From: Candidatus Methylospira mobilis | GTDB taxonomy: Bacteria > Pseudomonadota > Gammaproteobacteria > Methylococcales > Methylococcaceae | Reading direction: 5' to 3' | DNA: 64,000 nt | Assembly: GCF_009498235.1 (NCBI RefSeq) | Contig: NZ_CP044205.1 | Coordinates: 1,111,716-1,175,715 of the forward strand | Shown: positions 9,394 through 19,655 of the stretch, one piece after another | Position numbering within the stretch: the first letter of the stretch is position 1 | Layout of the letters: each line of letters opens with the position of its first letter | Program-made: the position numbers and the translations under genes | The notes under the pieces: model-generated | The model's database searches: none | Told to the model about the DNA's origin: nothing | The model's input: the letters and a program-made list of their open reading frames with translations, nothing else

Positions 9394-10589
9394 ATACACG
9401 TGCCCACTCTAAAAGCCGCGGTTTGGTTCTGCAGTGGAAGGAACAGCGATTTTATGTCGACACCTTGTTGTTGACCGCTTCGCTGGGCTTGCTGTTGTTT
9501 GGCTATATCATGGTAACTTCGGCGTCGCTGCATCTGGGGGAGAAGCTTGCCGACGACAGTTTTTACTTCCCCAAGCATCAATTGATACATATTGCGATAG
9601 GTTTGGCCGCCGCGCTGATGGTCGCTTCCAGGCCGCTGGAATTCTGGCAGAAATGGTCTATTCCATTATTATTTGCCGGCATGGGTTTGCTGGTAATCGT
9701 GCTGGTGCCGGGTTTGGGCAAGTCGGTTAACGGCAGCGTCAGATGGCTGAATATTCTGGGACTCAGAATCCAGGTGTCCGAGGTGTTCAAGCTGGTTGCT
9801 GTGATCTTCATGTCCAGTTATATCACCAGGCGTCTGGAATTGGTACGGCGTTCCGTTACCGGCGTGCTCTATCCGCTCGCGTTGCTGGGGGTGGCGGATT
9901 TATTGCTGCTCAAGGAGCCTGATTTCGGTTCGGTCGTCGTAGTGATGGCAACGGCGCTGGGCATGTTGTTTCTGGCCGGCGCGCGCATGTGGCTGTTTAT
10001 AGCCTTGATGGTTCTGACCGGTGCAGGCGGTTCCTGGTTGATATATTCATCGTCATATCGTTTAAAACGGGTGCTGAGTTTTATCGATCCGTGGGCGGAT
10101 CCGCTGAATTCCGGGTTTCAATTGACCCAGGCGCTGATTGCCTTCGGGCGTGGCGAATGGTTTGGCGTCGGTTTGGGGTCCAGCGTGCAGAAGCTTTTTT
10201 ATCTGCCGGAAGCGCATACCGATTTTCTTTTTTCAGTGATAGGCGAGGAACTGGGGCTGCTGGGCGCCAGTTTTGTCATTTTATTGTTCTGCGCCATAGT
10301 CTGGCGCGCATTCGTGATAGGCCGCCTTGCTGCGCGTTCGAACAAACTGTTCGCATCGTATCTGGCTTACGGCTTGGGGATCTGGTTCGGGCTACAGGCT
10401 ATTATCAATATGGGCGTGAACATGGGGATGCTGCCTACCAAGGGTTTGACGCTGCCTCTGATGAGTTATGGCGGCGGGAGCATGATCATGATGAGTTCGG
10501 CGTTGGCGATTTTGTTTCGCATCAGGAGCGAAGTAGTGGGAGCGAACCTGAGTTCCGCGCGGAGTACGGTATGGCTGCGCACATCCTGA
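9390..10589 (+). CDS. ftsW: Septal peptidoglycan glycosyltransferase FtsW
   Basis: 399 residues, SEDS family, about ten membrane segments. Family motifs are visible: GKSVNGSVRWLNI, KEPDFGSVVV, the loop around IDPWADPLNSGFQLTQALIAFG, and near the C-terminus GLTLPLMSYGGGSMI. It polymerises lipid II at the septum as the partner of FtsI. It starts inside the murD stop (ATGA) and overlaps murG by 19 bases. Confidence 0.97.
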   Translation: MNTRAHSKSRGLVLQWKEQRFYVDTLLLTASLGLLLFGYIMVTSASLHLGEKLADDSFYFPKHQLIHIAIGLAAALMVASRPLEFWQKWSIPLLFAGMGLLVIVLVPGLGKSVNGSVRWLNILGLRIQVSEVFKLVAVIFMSSYITRRLELVRRSVTGVLYPLALLGVADLLLLKEPDFGSVVVVMATALGMLFLAGARMWLFIALMVLTGAGGSWLIYSSSYRLKRVLSFIDPWADPLNSGFQLTQALIAFGRGEWFGVGLGSSVQKLFYLPEAHTDFLFSVIGEELGLLGASFVILLFCAIVWRAFVIGRLAARSNKLFASYLAYGLGIWFGLQAIINMGVNMGMLPTKGLTLPLMSYGGGSMIMMSSALAILFRIRSEVVGANLSSARSTVWLRTS

Positions 10590-11647
10590 TTCTGGCCGGG
10601 GGTACGGGTGGTCATATTTATCCGGCGTTGGCTGTTGCCGAAGAGTTGATCGCACGCGGCTGCCGGGTTACCTGGATGGGTACGCGCTCAGGTATGGAGG
10701 CGGGTATCGTTCCTGCACGTGGAATACCCATGGAATGGCTAAATGTAGCCGGGTTCCGCGGCAAGGGCATTTCCGGCAAGCTACTAGCATTGTGGCGCGT
10801 TTTTCTGGCGGTGTTCCAGGCGAACCGTATAGTTGCCAGGTTAAAGCCGGACCTGGTGCTTGGCCTGGGCGGGTTCGTGGCCGGACCGGGCGGACTGGTC
10901 GCCTGGCTGCGACACGTACCACTGGTTATTCATGAGCAGAATCGCGTGCCAGGCACCACCAACCGTTTGCTGGCGCGATTTGCCAAAGTAAGACTGGAGG
11001 CGTTTCCCGGCAGTTTTTCCGCGAAAGTTGCAGCGCGCTGCATCGGAAATCCCTTACGCAAGGAAATCGTCGCGGCACTGGCTCCCAAGCGGAATGTACC
11101 TGAACGTGATAACGGCGTTTTGCACATACTGGTGCTGGGCGGCAGCCAGGGTGCTGCGGCTTTGAACGAGACAGTGCCGGCAGCCTTGGCGAAACTGGAC
11201 GTCCGGCTGGAGATTATTCACCAGACTGGCGCGCGTCAACAGCTGGAAACGCAAGCGCTGTACCGGCAACTGGGTCTGGATGCCAAGGTGACGGCTTTTA
11301 TTGAAGAGATGGCGGAAGCTTATCAATGGGCCGACCTGGCGGTATGCCGTTCTGGCGCAATGACCGTGAGCGAGTTGATGGCGGCAGGATTGCCTGCCGT
11401 ACTGGTTCCATTTCCTCATGCGATAGACGACCATCAGACGCAAAATGCGCGTTATCTGGTGGATGCCGGAGCGGCAGTGCTGGTGCGGCAACCCGAATTG
11501 ACCGCGCAGCACCTGGCCAGTACGCTGAAACTTGTGATTGAAAGTCCGGCTCTATTGAAGCAGATGTCCCGGCAGGCTTCCTTATTGGCGAAGACGAACG
11601 CCGCCAGCGAAGCAGCTGCGGTATGCATGGAATGGGGGAGCAGATAG
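10571..11647 (+). CDS. murG: Lipid II synthase MurG (UDP-GlcNAc transferase)
   Basis: 358 residues from the ATG at 10571, inside the end of ftsW. The N-terminal glycine-rich loop is ILILAGGTGGHIYPALAVAE. The second domain has LVLGGSQGAAALN and the UDP-sugar site CRSGAMTVSELMAAGLPAVLVPFPHA. It adds GlcNAc to lipid I at the inner face of the membrane to give lipid II. It abuts murC directly. Confidence 0.97.
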   Translation: MAAHILILAGGTGGHIYPALAVAEELIARGCRVTWMGTRSGMEAGIVPARGIPMEWLNVAGFRGKGISGKLLALWRVFLAVFQANRIVARLKPDLVLGLGGFVAGPGGLVAWLRHVPLVIHEQNRVPGTTNRLLARFAKVRLEAFPGSFSAKVAARCIGNPLRKEIVAALAPKRNVPERDNGVLHILVLGGSQGAAALNETVPAALAKLDVRLEIIHQTGARQQLETQALYRQLGLDAKVTAFIEEMAEAYQWADLAVCRSGAMTVSELMAAGLPAVLVPFPHAIDDHQTQNARYLVDAGAAVLVRQPELTAQHLASTLKLVIESPALLKQMSRQASLLAKTNAASEAAAVCMEWGSR

Positions 11648-13090
11648 ATGATAAAACTGGCGACGCAGATGGCCGGGCGCTACGGCATGAATAGCATTAA
11701 ACGTATCCATTTCGTAGGGATAGGCGGGAGTGGTATGAGCGGTATAGCGGAAGTGCTGCTGAATCTGGGGTATCGGGTATCGGGTTCGGATTTGAACCTG
11801 AATGCCACGGCATCGCGCCTTGCTACGCTGGGGATAGACGTCAGTAGCGGGCATGCCGCCGAACATGTAGCCGGAGCGGGCGTGGTGGTGGTTTCCAGCG
11901 CCGTCTCCGCCGAAAACCCGGAACTCGTTGCGGCGCGCAAGGCCAGGATTCCTGTCATATCGCGTGCGGAAATGCTGTCTGAGCTGATGCGTTTTCGTTA
12001 TGGCATAGCCGTTGCCGGTACCCATGGCAAAACCACCACCACCAGCTTAATGGCCTCGGTATTGGCGGAGGCGGGGCTGGACCCCACTTTTGTCATCGGA
12101 GGACGCCTGAACAGCGCCGGTACCAATGCGCAGCTGGGTACCGGTGATTTCCTGGTGGCGGAAGCCGACGAAAGCGACGCCTCCTTTCTGCAGTTACAGC
12201 CGATGATGGCGATTGTGACCAATATCGATCAGGATCACATGGAAACTTACGGGGGAGATGTTAAGCAACTTCAGCAGACATTCGTGCGATTTTTGCATCA
12301 TATTCCGTTTTACGGATTGGCATTGTTATGCCTGGACGACAAGGGCATCAAGGAAATATTGCCTCAGGTGAACAAACCGGTCAGAACGTATGGCGTCGAC
12401 GCCGCAGCCGATATCCGGGCGGTAAATATAGTCCGTCAGGGTTTGCAGTCGCATTTCGATGTGGCCAGAAACGGGGTGGCGGGGTTGTTGCCGATAACGT
12501 TGAATCTGCCGGGGCATCACAATATTCTGAATGCGCTTGCAGTTATCGGCGTTGCTACGGAATTGGGCGTACCTGATGATAAAACTTCACGCGCGCTTGC
12601 CGGATTCAAGGGGATAGGCAGGCGTTTTCAATTGAATGGGAAAGTTACGGTGGGCGGCGGCGAAATCACTTTCGTGGACGATTACGGTCATCATCCCAAA
12701 GAACTGGAAGCGACCTTTGATTCCGCGCGTCATACATGGCCCGACAGGCGATTGGTGCTGATTTTCCAGCCGCATCGCTATACGCGGACTCGCGATTTGT
12801 TCGAGGATTTCGTGCGCGTGCTGTCGCGCGTGGATGTATTGCTGCTGCTGGATGTATACCCGGCGGGCGAAGAGGCGATTTCCGGAGCGGATGGGCGGTC
12901 CCTGTCCCGCGCTATTCGCGCGCGCGGACAGGTCGCTCCGATATTTGTAGACACTCCGGAAGAAGTAGTAGACATATTATCGTCCATCGCGGCGCCGGGT
13001 GACGTGGTTTTAACCATGGGAGCGGGAAGCGTAGGCGCTATCGCGGGCGATTTGCCTCAGCGGCTCCAGTCGGCGGTTGCCGGAAAATGA
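11648..13090 (+). CDS. murC: UDP-MurNAc:L-alanine ligase MurC
   Basis: 480 residues. The N-terminal motif is [18 protein letters not shown], the ATP loop [17 protein letters not shown], and the C-terminal domain has [15 protein letters not shown] and [12 protein letters not shown]. It performs the first amino-acid addition to UDP-MurNAc. The start at 11648 directly follows the murG stop; the family similarity begins about 16 residues in, at NSIKRIHF. It overlaps murB by four bases. Confidence 0.97.
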   Translation: MIKLATQMAGRYGMNSIKRIHFVGIGGSGMSGIAEVLLNLGYRVSGSDLNLNATASRLATLGIDVSSGHAAEHVAGAGVVVVSSAVSAENPELVAARKARIPVISRAEMLSELMRFRYGIAVAGTHGKTTTTSLMASVLAEAGLDPTFVIGGRLNSAGTNAQLGTGDFLVAEADESDASFLQLQPMMAIVTNIDQDHMETYGGDVKQLQQTFVRFLHHIPFYGLALLCLDDKGIKEILPQVNKPVRTYGVDAAADIRAVNIVRQGLQSHFDVARNGVAGLLPITLNLPGHHNILNALAVIGVATELGVPDDKTSRALAGFKGIGRRFQLNGKVTVGGGEITFVDDYGHHPKELEATFDSARHTWPDRRLVLIFQPHRYTRTRDLFEDFVRVLSRVDVLLLLDVYPAGEEAISGADGRSLSRAIRARGQVAPIFVDTPEEVVDILSSIAAPGDVVLTMGAGSVGAIAGDLPQRLQSAVAGK

Positions 13091-14019
13091 ATGGTGTGAG
13101 CGCCTTTGTTGTAACGCCAACGCCCGATGCTTCGGCATCAGGCGGAGAACTGCTGCGCAATGTGCGTCTGGCTGATCATACTTCCTGGCGCGTGGGTGGA
13201 AACGCGGACCGCTTTTATTGGCCGGCAGGCAGTGAGGGTCTTGTCCGTTTCCTGCAGCAGTTGCCGGACGATGAGCCGTTGTTCTGGCTGGGGCTGGGGA
13301 GTAATCTGCTGGTGCGCGATGGCGGCATCAGAGGCACGGTGATTTGTACGCGTGGACGTCTGAAAGACATGAACCGGATTGCGGAGAATCGCATATACGT
13401 GGAAGCGGGTGTCCCCAGTGCTCATGTCGCCCGCTTTTGTGTGGAGCAGGGTTGCGCGGGAGCCGAATTTCTCGCGGGTATACCCGGCACCATGGGCGGC
13501 GCGCTGGCCATGAATGCTGGCGCGTTCGGCGGCGAGACCTGGTCGCTGGTCGATCACGTCTTAACCGTGGATCGTAGCGGCGTCGTGCGTAAACGTTTCA
13601 AAAGCGAATATGCGATCGGTTACAGAAGCGTTGCCGGAGCCGACGGCGAATGGTTTCTTGCAGCCGAATTAAAGCTGGAAACTGGAGACGTTGACGCCGG
13701 AAAGGAAAAAATCAGAGCGCTGCTGGCCGGACGCGCCGCTGCACAGCCGACAAACCAGCCGAACTGCGGTTCGGTTTTTCGCAACCCGGAAGGTGATTTT
13801 GCCGCTCGCTTGATCGAATCCAGCGGCTTGAAAGGCTATGCGATAGGCGATGCGCAGGTTTCCATGAAACACGCCAATTTCATCGTGAATCTGGGATCTG
13901 CGCGCGCCACCGATATAGAGGCATTGATTTATCATGTACAGCAACAGGTCGCGATGCGGCACGGCACTACCTTGCTGCCGGAAGTGCGCATCGTGGGCGT
14001 TGCCATGGAAGAGGTGTAG
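13087..14019 (+). CDS. murB: UDP-N-acetylenolpyruvoylglucosamine reductase MurB
   Basis: 310 residues. FAD-binding motifs are visible ([13 protein letters not shown] and [20 protein letters not shown]), plus [12 protein letters not shown] with the catalytic serine and [14 protein letters not shown] near the end. It reduces the enolpyruvyl group to form UDP-MurNAc, using NADPH. The arrangement is type I. It begins inside the murC stop, and ddl follows after three bases. Confidence 0.97.
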   Translation: MNGVSAFVVTPTPDASASGGELLRNVRLADHTSWRVGGNADRFYWPAGSEGLVRFLQQLPDDEPLFWLGLGSNLLVRDGGIRGTVICTRGRLKDMNRIAENRIYVEAGVPSAHVARFCVEQGCAGAEFLAGIPGTMGGALAMNAGAFGGETWSLVDHVLTVDRSGVVRKRFKSEYAIGYRSVAGADGEWFLAAELKLETGDVDAGKEKIRALLAGRAAAQPTNQPNCGSVFRNPEGDFAARLIESSGLKGYAIGDAQVSMKHANFIVNLGSARATDIEALIYHVQQQVAMRHGTTLLPEVRIVGVAMEEV

Positions 14020-14022
14020 CAG

Positions 14023-14946
14023 GTGAGTAGACGAATACAGACAGCGGAGGAGTTTGGCCGCGTAGCGCTGTTGATGGGAGGTTACGCAGCAGAACGGGAG
14101 GTTTCGCTGAACAGCGGAAAGATGGTACTGGCTGCGCTGCAGGCGCAAGGTATTGATGCCGTGGCGTGCGATGTGGGACGCGACCTTGTTCGTCCGCTGC
14201 TTGATGAACGCTTTAACCGCGTCTTTAATATCATACATGGCAGAGGTGGTGAAGACGGTGTTCTGCAAGGCGCGCTGGAAGCGCTGTCGATTCCTTATAC
14301 CGGGAGTGGCGTGCTTGCTTCCGCTTTGAGCATGGATAAGCTGCGAACCAAGTTATGCTGGCAGGGAGCAGGGTTGCCGACGCCGCAGTGGATGATTATT
14401 GACAGTGTTGCCGATCTGGAAGCATGCGAGCATCTGGGGTTTCCGTTGATAGTAAAACCGGCCGAGGAAGGCTCCAGTATCGGCATGAGCCGCGTCGAAA
14501 GCAGGGAGCAGCTCGCAGCGGCCTATGAAACGGCGGCGCGTTACGCCAGCCGGGTTTTCGCCGAATCCTGGGTTACCGGGAAGGAATATACCGTCGGCAT
14601 ATTGAACGGGCGTGCTTTGCCGCTGATAAGGTTGGAAACACCGAATGCATTTTACGATTTCGACGCCAAGTATCGCGCGGAAACGACGAAATATCATTGC
14701 CCTTGCGGGTTGGATGATAAGCAGGAGGCTGAATTGCAGGCGCTGGCATTGCGCGCTTGCGAGGTAGTGGGAGTTGAGGGTTGGGGGCGACTGGATTTGA
14801 TGCTGGATACGCGGGGCCGGCCCTGGTTGATAGAAGTGAACACGGTACCAGGCATGACCGATCATAGTCTTGTTCCAATGGCGGCGCAAGCGGCCGGCAT
14901 CGGCTTCAACGACCTGGTCTGGCTGATATTGGAAAGTAGTCTTTAA
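14023..14946 (+). CDS. ddlB: D-alanine:D-alanine ligase
   Basis: 307 residues with the ATP-grasp fold. Motifs are VALLMGGYAAEREVSLNSG, IIHGRGGEDGVLQGALE, YTGSGVLASALSMDK and, at the end, LIEVNTVPGMTDHSLVP. It makes the D-Ala-D-Ala substrate of MurF. The start is GTG. The position between murB and ftsQ is that of the DdlB form in gammaproteobacterial dcw clusters. Confidence 0.96.
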   Translation: MSRRIQTAEEFGRVALLMGGYAAEREVSLNSGKMVLAALQAQGIDAVACDVGRDLVRPLLDERFNRVFNIIHGRGGEDGVLQGALEALSIPYTGSGVLASALSMDKLRTKLCWQGAGLPTPQWMIIDSVADLEACEHLGFPLIVKPAEEGSSIGMSRVESREQLAAAYETAARYASRVFAESWVTGKEYTVGILNGRALPLIRLETPNAFYDFDAKYRAETTKYHCPCGLDDKQEAELQALALRACEVVGVEGWGRLDLMLDTRGRPWLIEVNTVPGMTDHSLVPMAAQAAGIGFNDLVWLILESSL

Positions 14947-14948
14947 CC

Positions 14949-15815
14949 GTGGTGGCGGTGGCAGAGTCAGGTATTTATCCTATGCGCGCGCGAAAAACGG
15001 GCGAAACAGGGCGGAGAAGCAGCGGACGCGTGCGTTCTTTCCTGCTTGATGTGGCGCTGCTGATTACCATGGCGGGCGGAGGGTACGCATTGTTCACTGA
15101 CGCGTTACCGGGACAGCCGTGGTGCAGGATAGACTTTGTGCGCATCAACGGCGAAGCCGGAAACCTGAATATGCGTCGTTTGCAGCAAGCCTTGGAGCCA
15201 GAATTGGAAAAGGGATTTTTTGCGCTCAGTCTCGATAAACTTGAACAGACCGTCAGGACTTTTGCTTGGGTGGATAAGGTCAATGTCGCACGGATGTGGC
15301 CTGGCACGGTCATTTTGACAATTACCGAGCATAAAGCGGTTGCCCGTTGGGGAGATAATGCATTGTTGAGCGATCAGGGTTCGCGCTTCGCGCCTGAAGA
15401 AAATATAGCGTTTGCATCCGCTTTGCCTCGCATCATTGCGCCGGAGGGTACGGAGCATTTGACGTTGGAGGTTTTGAGGAAGCTGAACGCAATCTTTGAA
15501 GGGAAATCGCTGTCGGTCGCGTACATGGAGTTGAGTCCGCGTAACGCGTGGATAATCAAGCTGAATAATGGCCTGGAAATGTATTTTGGGCGTCAAAATC
15601 CGACCCGGCTGCTTCATCATTTTCTTGAGATAATTGCAAAAATCGGCGATGATGGACTGCGCCGGTTGCAGCGAGTCGATCTGCGTTATCATAGTGGATT
15701 TGCAGTTGTCTGGAACTCCGAACGGATGACTGGCGCGTTGGGAGATAATTCCGTACAGATGGCGCCTGAAGCGGCTTTGGGCGGGACTACCAACCAATTG
15801 GAAAAGGTCCATTGA
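14949..15815 (+). CDS. ftsQ: Cell division protein FtsQ
   Basis: 288 residues from a GTG. An ATG at 14982 would give a 277-residue form and is equally plausible. A basic cytoplasmic tail (RARKTGETGRRSSGRVR) precedes one membrane segment (FLLDVALLITMAGGGYALF), a POTRA domain starting at CRIDFVRINGEAGNLN and the FtsQ beta domain. It links early and late divisome proteins and forms the FtsQLB complex. The gene order ddl-ftsQ-ftsA-ftsZ is canonical. Confidence 0.95.
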   Translation: MVAVAESGIYPMRARKTGETGRRSSGRVRSFLLDVALLITMAGGGYALFTDALPGQPWCRIDFVRINGEAGNLNMRRLQQALEPELEKGFFALSLDKLEQTVRTFAWVDKVNVARMWPGTVILTITEHKAVARWGDNALLSDQGSRFAPEENIAFASALPRIIAPEGTEHLTLEVLRKLNAIFEGKSLSVAYMELSPRNAWIIKLNNGLEMYFGRQNPTRLLHHFLEIIAKIGDDGLRRLQRVDLRYHSGFAVVWNSERMTGALGDNSVQMAPEAALGGTTNQLEKVH

Positions 15816-15819
15816 CTTT

Positions 15820-17055
15820 ATGGCAAGAAAAACAGATAGAGACTTGATTGTCGGCCTGGATATAGGCACTTCGAAAATTGCCGCCATTGTCGGTGAGATA
15901 AACGAGGATGGCGAGATCGAAGTGATAGGCGTCGGCATCCATCCCTCGCGCGGACTCAAAAAAGGGGTGGTGATCAATCTGGAAACCACTGTTCAATCGA
16001 TACAGCGCGCGGTGGAAGAAGCCGAGCTGATGGCGGGATGCCGAATACATTCGGTATTTGCCGGAATAGCCGGAAGTCATATTGTCAGCATGAACTCTCA
16101 CGGCGTCGTTGCGATAAAGGATAAGGAGGTTGTACAGAGCGATGTCGACCGGGTTATCGATTCGGCGCGTGCTGTGGCGATACATGCTGATATGAAAATT
16201 CTGCATATCCTGCCCCAGGAATTTGTCATCGACAGACAGGAAGGCATCAAGGAGCCGGTAGGCATGTCTGGCATCCGTCTCGAAGCCGGGGTCCATATCG
16301 TTTTCGGCGCGGTCAGCGCCGTACAGAACATAGTCAAATGCATACGCCGTTGCGGTCTAGAGGTTGAGGATATTATCCTGGAGCAACTGGCCTCCAGTAC
16401 TTCCGTCCTGACCGATGACGAGAAGAATCTGGGGGTATGTCTGGTCGACATTGGCGGCGGCACCACTGATATCGCCGTATTTACCGATGGTGCGATACGG
16501 CACACAGCCGTTATTCCGATAGCGGGAGATCAGGTAACCAATGATATTGCGGTTGCTTTGCGCACGCCGACGCAGCATGCGGAAGAAATCAAGATTAAAC
16601 ATGCGTGCGCTTTGACTCAACTGGCCAATCTGGCGGATACCATTGATGTGCCCAGCATCGGCGACAGGCCGATGCGGCAAATATCGAGGCTTAATCTTGC
16701 CGAGATCGTCGAACCGCGCTACGAGGAGTTGTTGCAGCTGGTTCACCAGGAACTGCGGCGTAGCGGTCTGGAAGATCTGGTAGCCGCAGGCGTAGTGTTG
16801 ACCGGAGGTTCGGCCAGGGTTGAGGGCTTGATCGAATTGGCCGAGGAAATCTTCCATATGCCGGTACGCCTGGGCGCGCCCCAGTATGTAAGCGGCATGA
16901 GCGATGTGATACATAATCCCGCTTTATCTACGGGAGTAGGGTTGTTGCTTTTTGGACGCATGCACCATGCCGGCAGCGAACGCAGTTCGGTATCCGGCGC
17001 CGGGTTCAAGGGTGCATGGGAAAAAATGAAAAGCTGGTTTCAAGGTAATTTCTAG
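15820..17055 (+). CDS. ftsA: Cell division protein FtsA
   Basis: 411 residues with the actin-like ATPase fold. Phosphate and adenosine loops are GLDIGTSKIAAIVGE near the start, DIGGGTTDIAVFTDGAI at about 209-225 and VVLTGGSARVEG at about 325. The extreme C-terminus has the amphipathic membrane-targeting helix (WEKMKSWFQ). FtsA tethers FtsZ to the membrane. It is followed by a 175-base gap before ftsZ, the largest gap inside the cluster. Confidence 0.97.
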   Translation: MARKTDRDLIVGLDIGTSKIAAIVGEINEDGEIEVIGVGIHPSRGLKKGVVINLETTVQSIQRAVEEAELMAGCRIHSVFAGIAGSHIVSMNSHGVVAIKDKEVVQSDVDRVIDSARAVAIHADMKILHILPQEFVIDRQEGIKEPVGMSGIRLEAGVHIVFGAVSAVQNIVKCIRRCGLEVEDIILEQLASSTSVLTDDEKNLGVCLVDIGGGTTDIAVFTDGAIRHTAVIPIAGDQVTNDIAVALRTPTQHAEEIKIKHACALTQLANLADTIDVPSIGDRPMRQISRLNLAEIVEPRYEELLQLVHQELRRSGLEDLVAAGVVLTGGSARVEGLIELAEEIFHMPVRLGAPQYVSGMSDVIHNPALSTGVGLLLFGRMHHAGSERSSVSGAGFKGAWEKMKSWFQGNF

Positions 17056-17069
17056 GCGCGTTGGAATCG

Positions 17070-17128
17070 ACATGCTTTAACTGGTTCGTATGCAGGATTG
17101 TAAAAGCTTGTGAACACGAAAAGCATGT
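17070..17128. repeat. Nine-base inverted repeat in the ftsA-ftsZ gap
   Basis: ACATGCTTT at 17070-17078 is repeated inverted as AAAGCATGT at 17120-17128, with 41 bases between. It could be an operator or the base of an mRNA structure ahead of ftsZ. It has no T-tract, so it is not a standard terminator. Chance occurrence is possible. Confidence 0.3.
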
Positions 17129-17230
17129 TTCCGGTTACGATGCAGATGCCGCGCTAAGGGTCAGGGATGATAGGTTTAATTATTCAATCGCCGCATGGCG
17201 GATACTTGAGTTTAAGGGCGGGGTATACAT

Positions 17231-18382
17231 ATGAAGTTTGAATTGGTTGATTCGTATAGCCAGAAGGCTGTAATCAAGGTTGTGGGCGTAGGCGGCGGCG
17301 GCGGTAATGCTGTCAATCACATGATGAACAGCCATGTCGAAGGCGTTGAATTCATTTGCGCCAATACCGACGCTCAAGCCCTGAAAAATGTGCATTCGCG
17401 TTCCGTCATCCAGTTGGGCAATGCATTGACCAAGGGACTTGGCGCCGGAGCAAACCCGGACATAGGGCGTCAGGCTGCCAAGGATGATCGTGAGCGCATA
17501 CTTGAGGCGCTGGAAGGTTCCGATATGGTATTTATCACCGCCGGCATGGGCGGCGGAACCGGAACGGGCGCCGCGCCGGTGATAGCGGAAATTGCCAAGG
17601 AAGCGGGCATCCTCACTGTTGCCGTTGTGACCCGGCCGTTCTCGTTCGAGGGTAAGCGGCGCCGGTCGATAGCCGAAAAAGGCATAGACGAGCTGAGCGA
17701 GTATGTGGATTCGCTGATAACCATCCCAAATGAAAGATTATTGCCGGTATTGGGAAAAGACGTCAGTCTGGTACATGCATTTGCTACGGCAAATGATGTT
17801 TTGCTGCAGGCGGTGCAGGGTATAGCAGATTTGATCACGCGGCCGGGACTGATAAACGTCGATTTTGCCGACGTCAGGACTGTCATGGCCGAGATGGGAT
17901 TGGCCATGATGGGAACCGGTATCGCCAGCGGTCCCGACCGGGCGCGCCAGGCCGCCGAGAAAGCGCTGCACAGCCCCCTGCTTGACGATATCAATCTGCA
18001 GGGTGCGCGCGGTATCCTGGTCAACATCGCCGGCGGTTCGGATATGGCGATAGGCGAGTTCAACGAAGTAGGCGATGTTGTCAATTCTTTCGCGTCGGAA
18101 GATGCCGTGGTGGTAACCGGACTTTCCATCGATCCTGACTTGAACGACGAATTGCGCGTGACTGTGGTAGCGACGGGCCTGTCGAGCAAGTCGGCCAGTG
18201 ATGTTCCTACGCTGACGATAGTACCCAAACGCAATACAGGCGAAATTGCTTATGGCGAACTGGAAAAGCCAACCATTATTCGCAATAAGCCCAAGACTGC
18301 CGCCATGCGGAACGACGGTAAAAAGGAAATCGATCACGAATATCTGGATATTCCCGCTTTTTTGCGGCGTCAGGCGGATTAG
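17231..18382 (+). CDS. ftsZ: Cell division GTPase FtsZ
   Basis: 383 residues. The tubulin signature GGGTGTGAAPV is near residue 106, preceded by KVVGVGGGGGNAVNHM at the start. Synergy-loop residues are in NVDFADVRTVM. The conserved C-terminal peptide DIPAFLRRQ (about 373-381) binds FtsA and ZipA. It polymerises into the Z-ring. The linker is short (about residues 318-370). No convincing terminator is visible directly after it. Confidence 0.98.
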   Translation: MKFELVDSYSQKAVIKVVGVGGGGGNAVNHMMNSHVEGVEFICANTDAQALKNVHSRSVIQLGNALTKGLGAGANPDIGRQAAKDDRERILEALEGSDMVFITAGMGGGTGTGAAPVIAEIAKEAGILTVAVVTRPFSFEGKRRRSIAEKGIDELSEYVDSLITIPNERLLPVLGKDVSLVHAFATANDVLLQAVQGIADLITRPGLINVDFADVRTVMAEMGLAMMGTGIASGPDRARQAAEKALHSPLLDDINLQGARGILVNIAGGSDMAIGEFNEVGDVVNSFASEDAVVVTGLSIDPDLNDELRVTVVATGLSSKSASDVPTLTIVPKRNTGEIAYGELEKPTIIRNKPKTAAMRNDGKKEIDHEYLDIPAFLRRQAD

Positions 18383-18677
18383 ATCGGAAACTTGTGAGAC
18401 GAGGGTCGCAACCGTAGCCTTAGAGTGGTAGCTTCTCATCTCGTACCGATGTAACATAAACATAACAGTTTTTGCGGTCTTACAGGCAATAAGGAATGTC
18501 GCCGTGCCTCGTGCGGTGCGTCAGGGTGTTCGTTTGGTGTAAAAATGCCGATTATGGATGGACATGCGGTTTTTCCAATTGAAGGAGTACTGGTTCGTTG
18601 CATAAAGGCGTGGTTAACGATGGCAGTCTCAAGTTGTGAGATTTTGCTTTGGTGATGGAAAGCATCAGGAGAGTTGG

Positions 18678-19595
18678 ATGATCCGACAAAGAACCTTAAA
18701 AAATGTAATTCGAGCAACCGGCGTTGGACTGCACACGGGGGAAAAAGTCTATTTGACTTTGCGCCCCGCAGCGCCAAATACAGGCATCCGTTTTCGACGG
18801 GTGGATTTGGCCGAGCCGGTAGTTATCGATGCAAACCCTGAAAGCGTGGGCGAGACCATACTTTCTACCACTCTGGTAAAGAATGGGGTCAAGGTGTCTA
18901 CCGTTGAACATCTGTTGTCCGCGTTTGCCGGACTTGGAATTGATAATGCGTTTGTCGATGTCAGCGCGCCTGAAGTACCTATCATGGATGGGAGCGCCGG
19001 CCCTTTTGTTTTTCTGATTCAGTCCGCGGGCGTAGAAGAACAGAATGCGGCGAAGAAATTTATACGCATTAAAAAGCCGGTGTTGATCGAGGAAGGCGAC
19101 AAATGGGCGAGATTCGAACCTTATGAAGGTTTCAAGGTCAGCTTTACCATTGATTTCGATCACCCCGTTTTCGACAAGGAAACGCAGAGCGCAACGATAG
19201 ACTTTTCCTCTACCTCCTTCGTCAAGGAGGTCAGTCGCGCCAGAACATTCGGGTTCATGCGCGATATAGAAGCGCTGCGCAGAAATCGGCTGGCATTGGG
19301 CGGCAGCATGGACAATGCGATTGTCGTCGATAATTTCCGTATTTTGAATGAAGACGGGTTGCGCTATGCCGATGAGTTTGTGAAACACAAAATACTGGAT
19401 GCAATCGGAGATCTGTATCTTCTTGGGCATAGCCTGATCGGTTCTTTTGAAGGCTATAAATCCGGACATGGTTTGAATAATCAGCTTCTGCGTGAGTTGT
19501 TGTTGCGCAAGGACGCGTGGGAATGCGTTACCTTTGATGATGAAAATAACCTGCCGATTTCCTATATGCATGCCGCCTTTGCTGCGGTACGATGA
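18678..19595 (+). CDS. lpxC: UDP-3-O-acyl-N-acetylglucosamine deacetylase LpxC
   Basis: 305 residues from the ATG at 18678, preceded by AGGAG at 18668-18672. An upstream in-frame start at 18636 adds residues outside the family. Zinc-site motifs are [18 protein letters not shown] and [18 protein letters not shown] (HKxxD). It is the committed step of lipid A synthesis in the cytoplasm. The 295-base gap after ftsZ probably holds its promoter, but I cannot pick clear boxes. It ends in a bidirectional terminator shared with dciA. Confidence 0.97.
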   Translation: MIRQRTLKNVIRATGVGLHTGEKVYLTLRPAAPNTGIRFRRVDLAEPVVIDANPESVGETILSTTLVKNGVKVSTVEHLLSAFAGLGIDNAFVDVSAPEVPIMDGSAGPFVFLIQSAGVEEQNAAKKFIRIKKPVLIEEGDKWARFEPYEGFKVSFTIDFDHPVFDKETQSATIDFSSTSFVKEVSRARTFGFMRDIEALRRNRLALGGSMDNAIVVDNFRILNEDGLRYADEFVKHKILDAIGDLYLLGHSLIGSFEGYKSGHGLNNQLLRELLLRKDAWECVTFDDENNLPISYMHAAFAAVR

Positions 19596-19625
19596 CAAGC
19601 TGGAGAGTTTCGGGTATTTAAACAA

Positions 19626-19655
19626 AAAGGCTACGCAGGCGTAGCCTTTGTTTTA
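19626..19655. terminator. Bidirectional terminator between lpxC and dciA
   Basis: An eleven-base perfect stem, AAAGGCTACGC / GCGTAGCCTTT, with two unpaired bases at its tip is followed by GTTTTAT on the plus strand. On the minus strand it is followed by a T-rich run. It lies between the convergent lpxC and dciA genes and can stop both transcripts. Confidence 0.88.

Noticed and set aside
18383-18677. Possible hairpin terminator between ftsZ and lpxC (GAGACGAG ... CTCATCTCGT)
   Set aside because: Pairing is imperfect, the loop is over 25 bases and no T-run follows, so it was not annotated.
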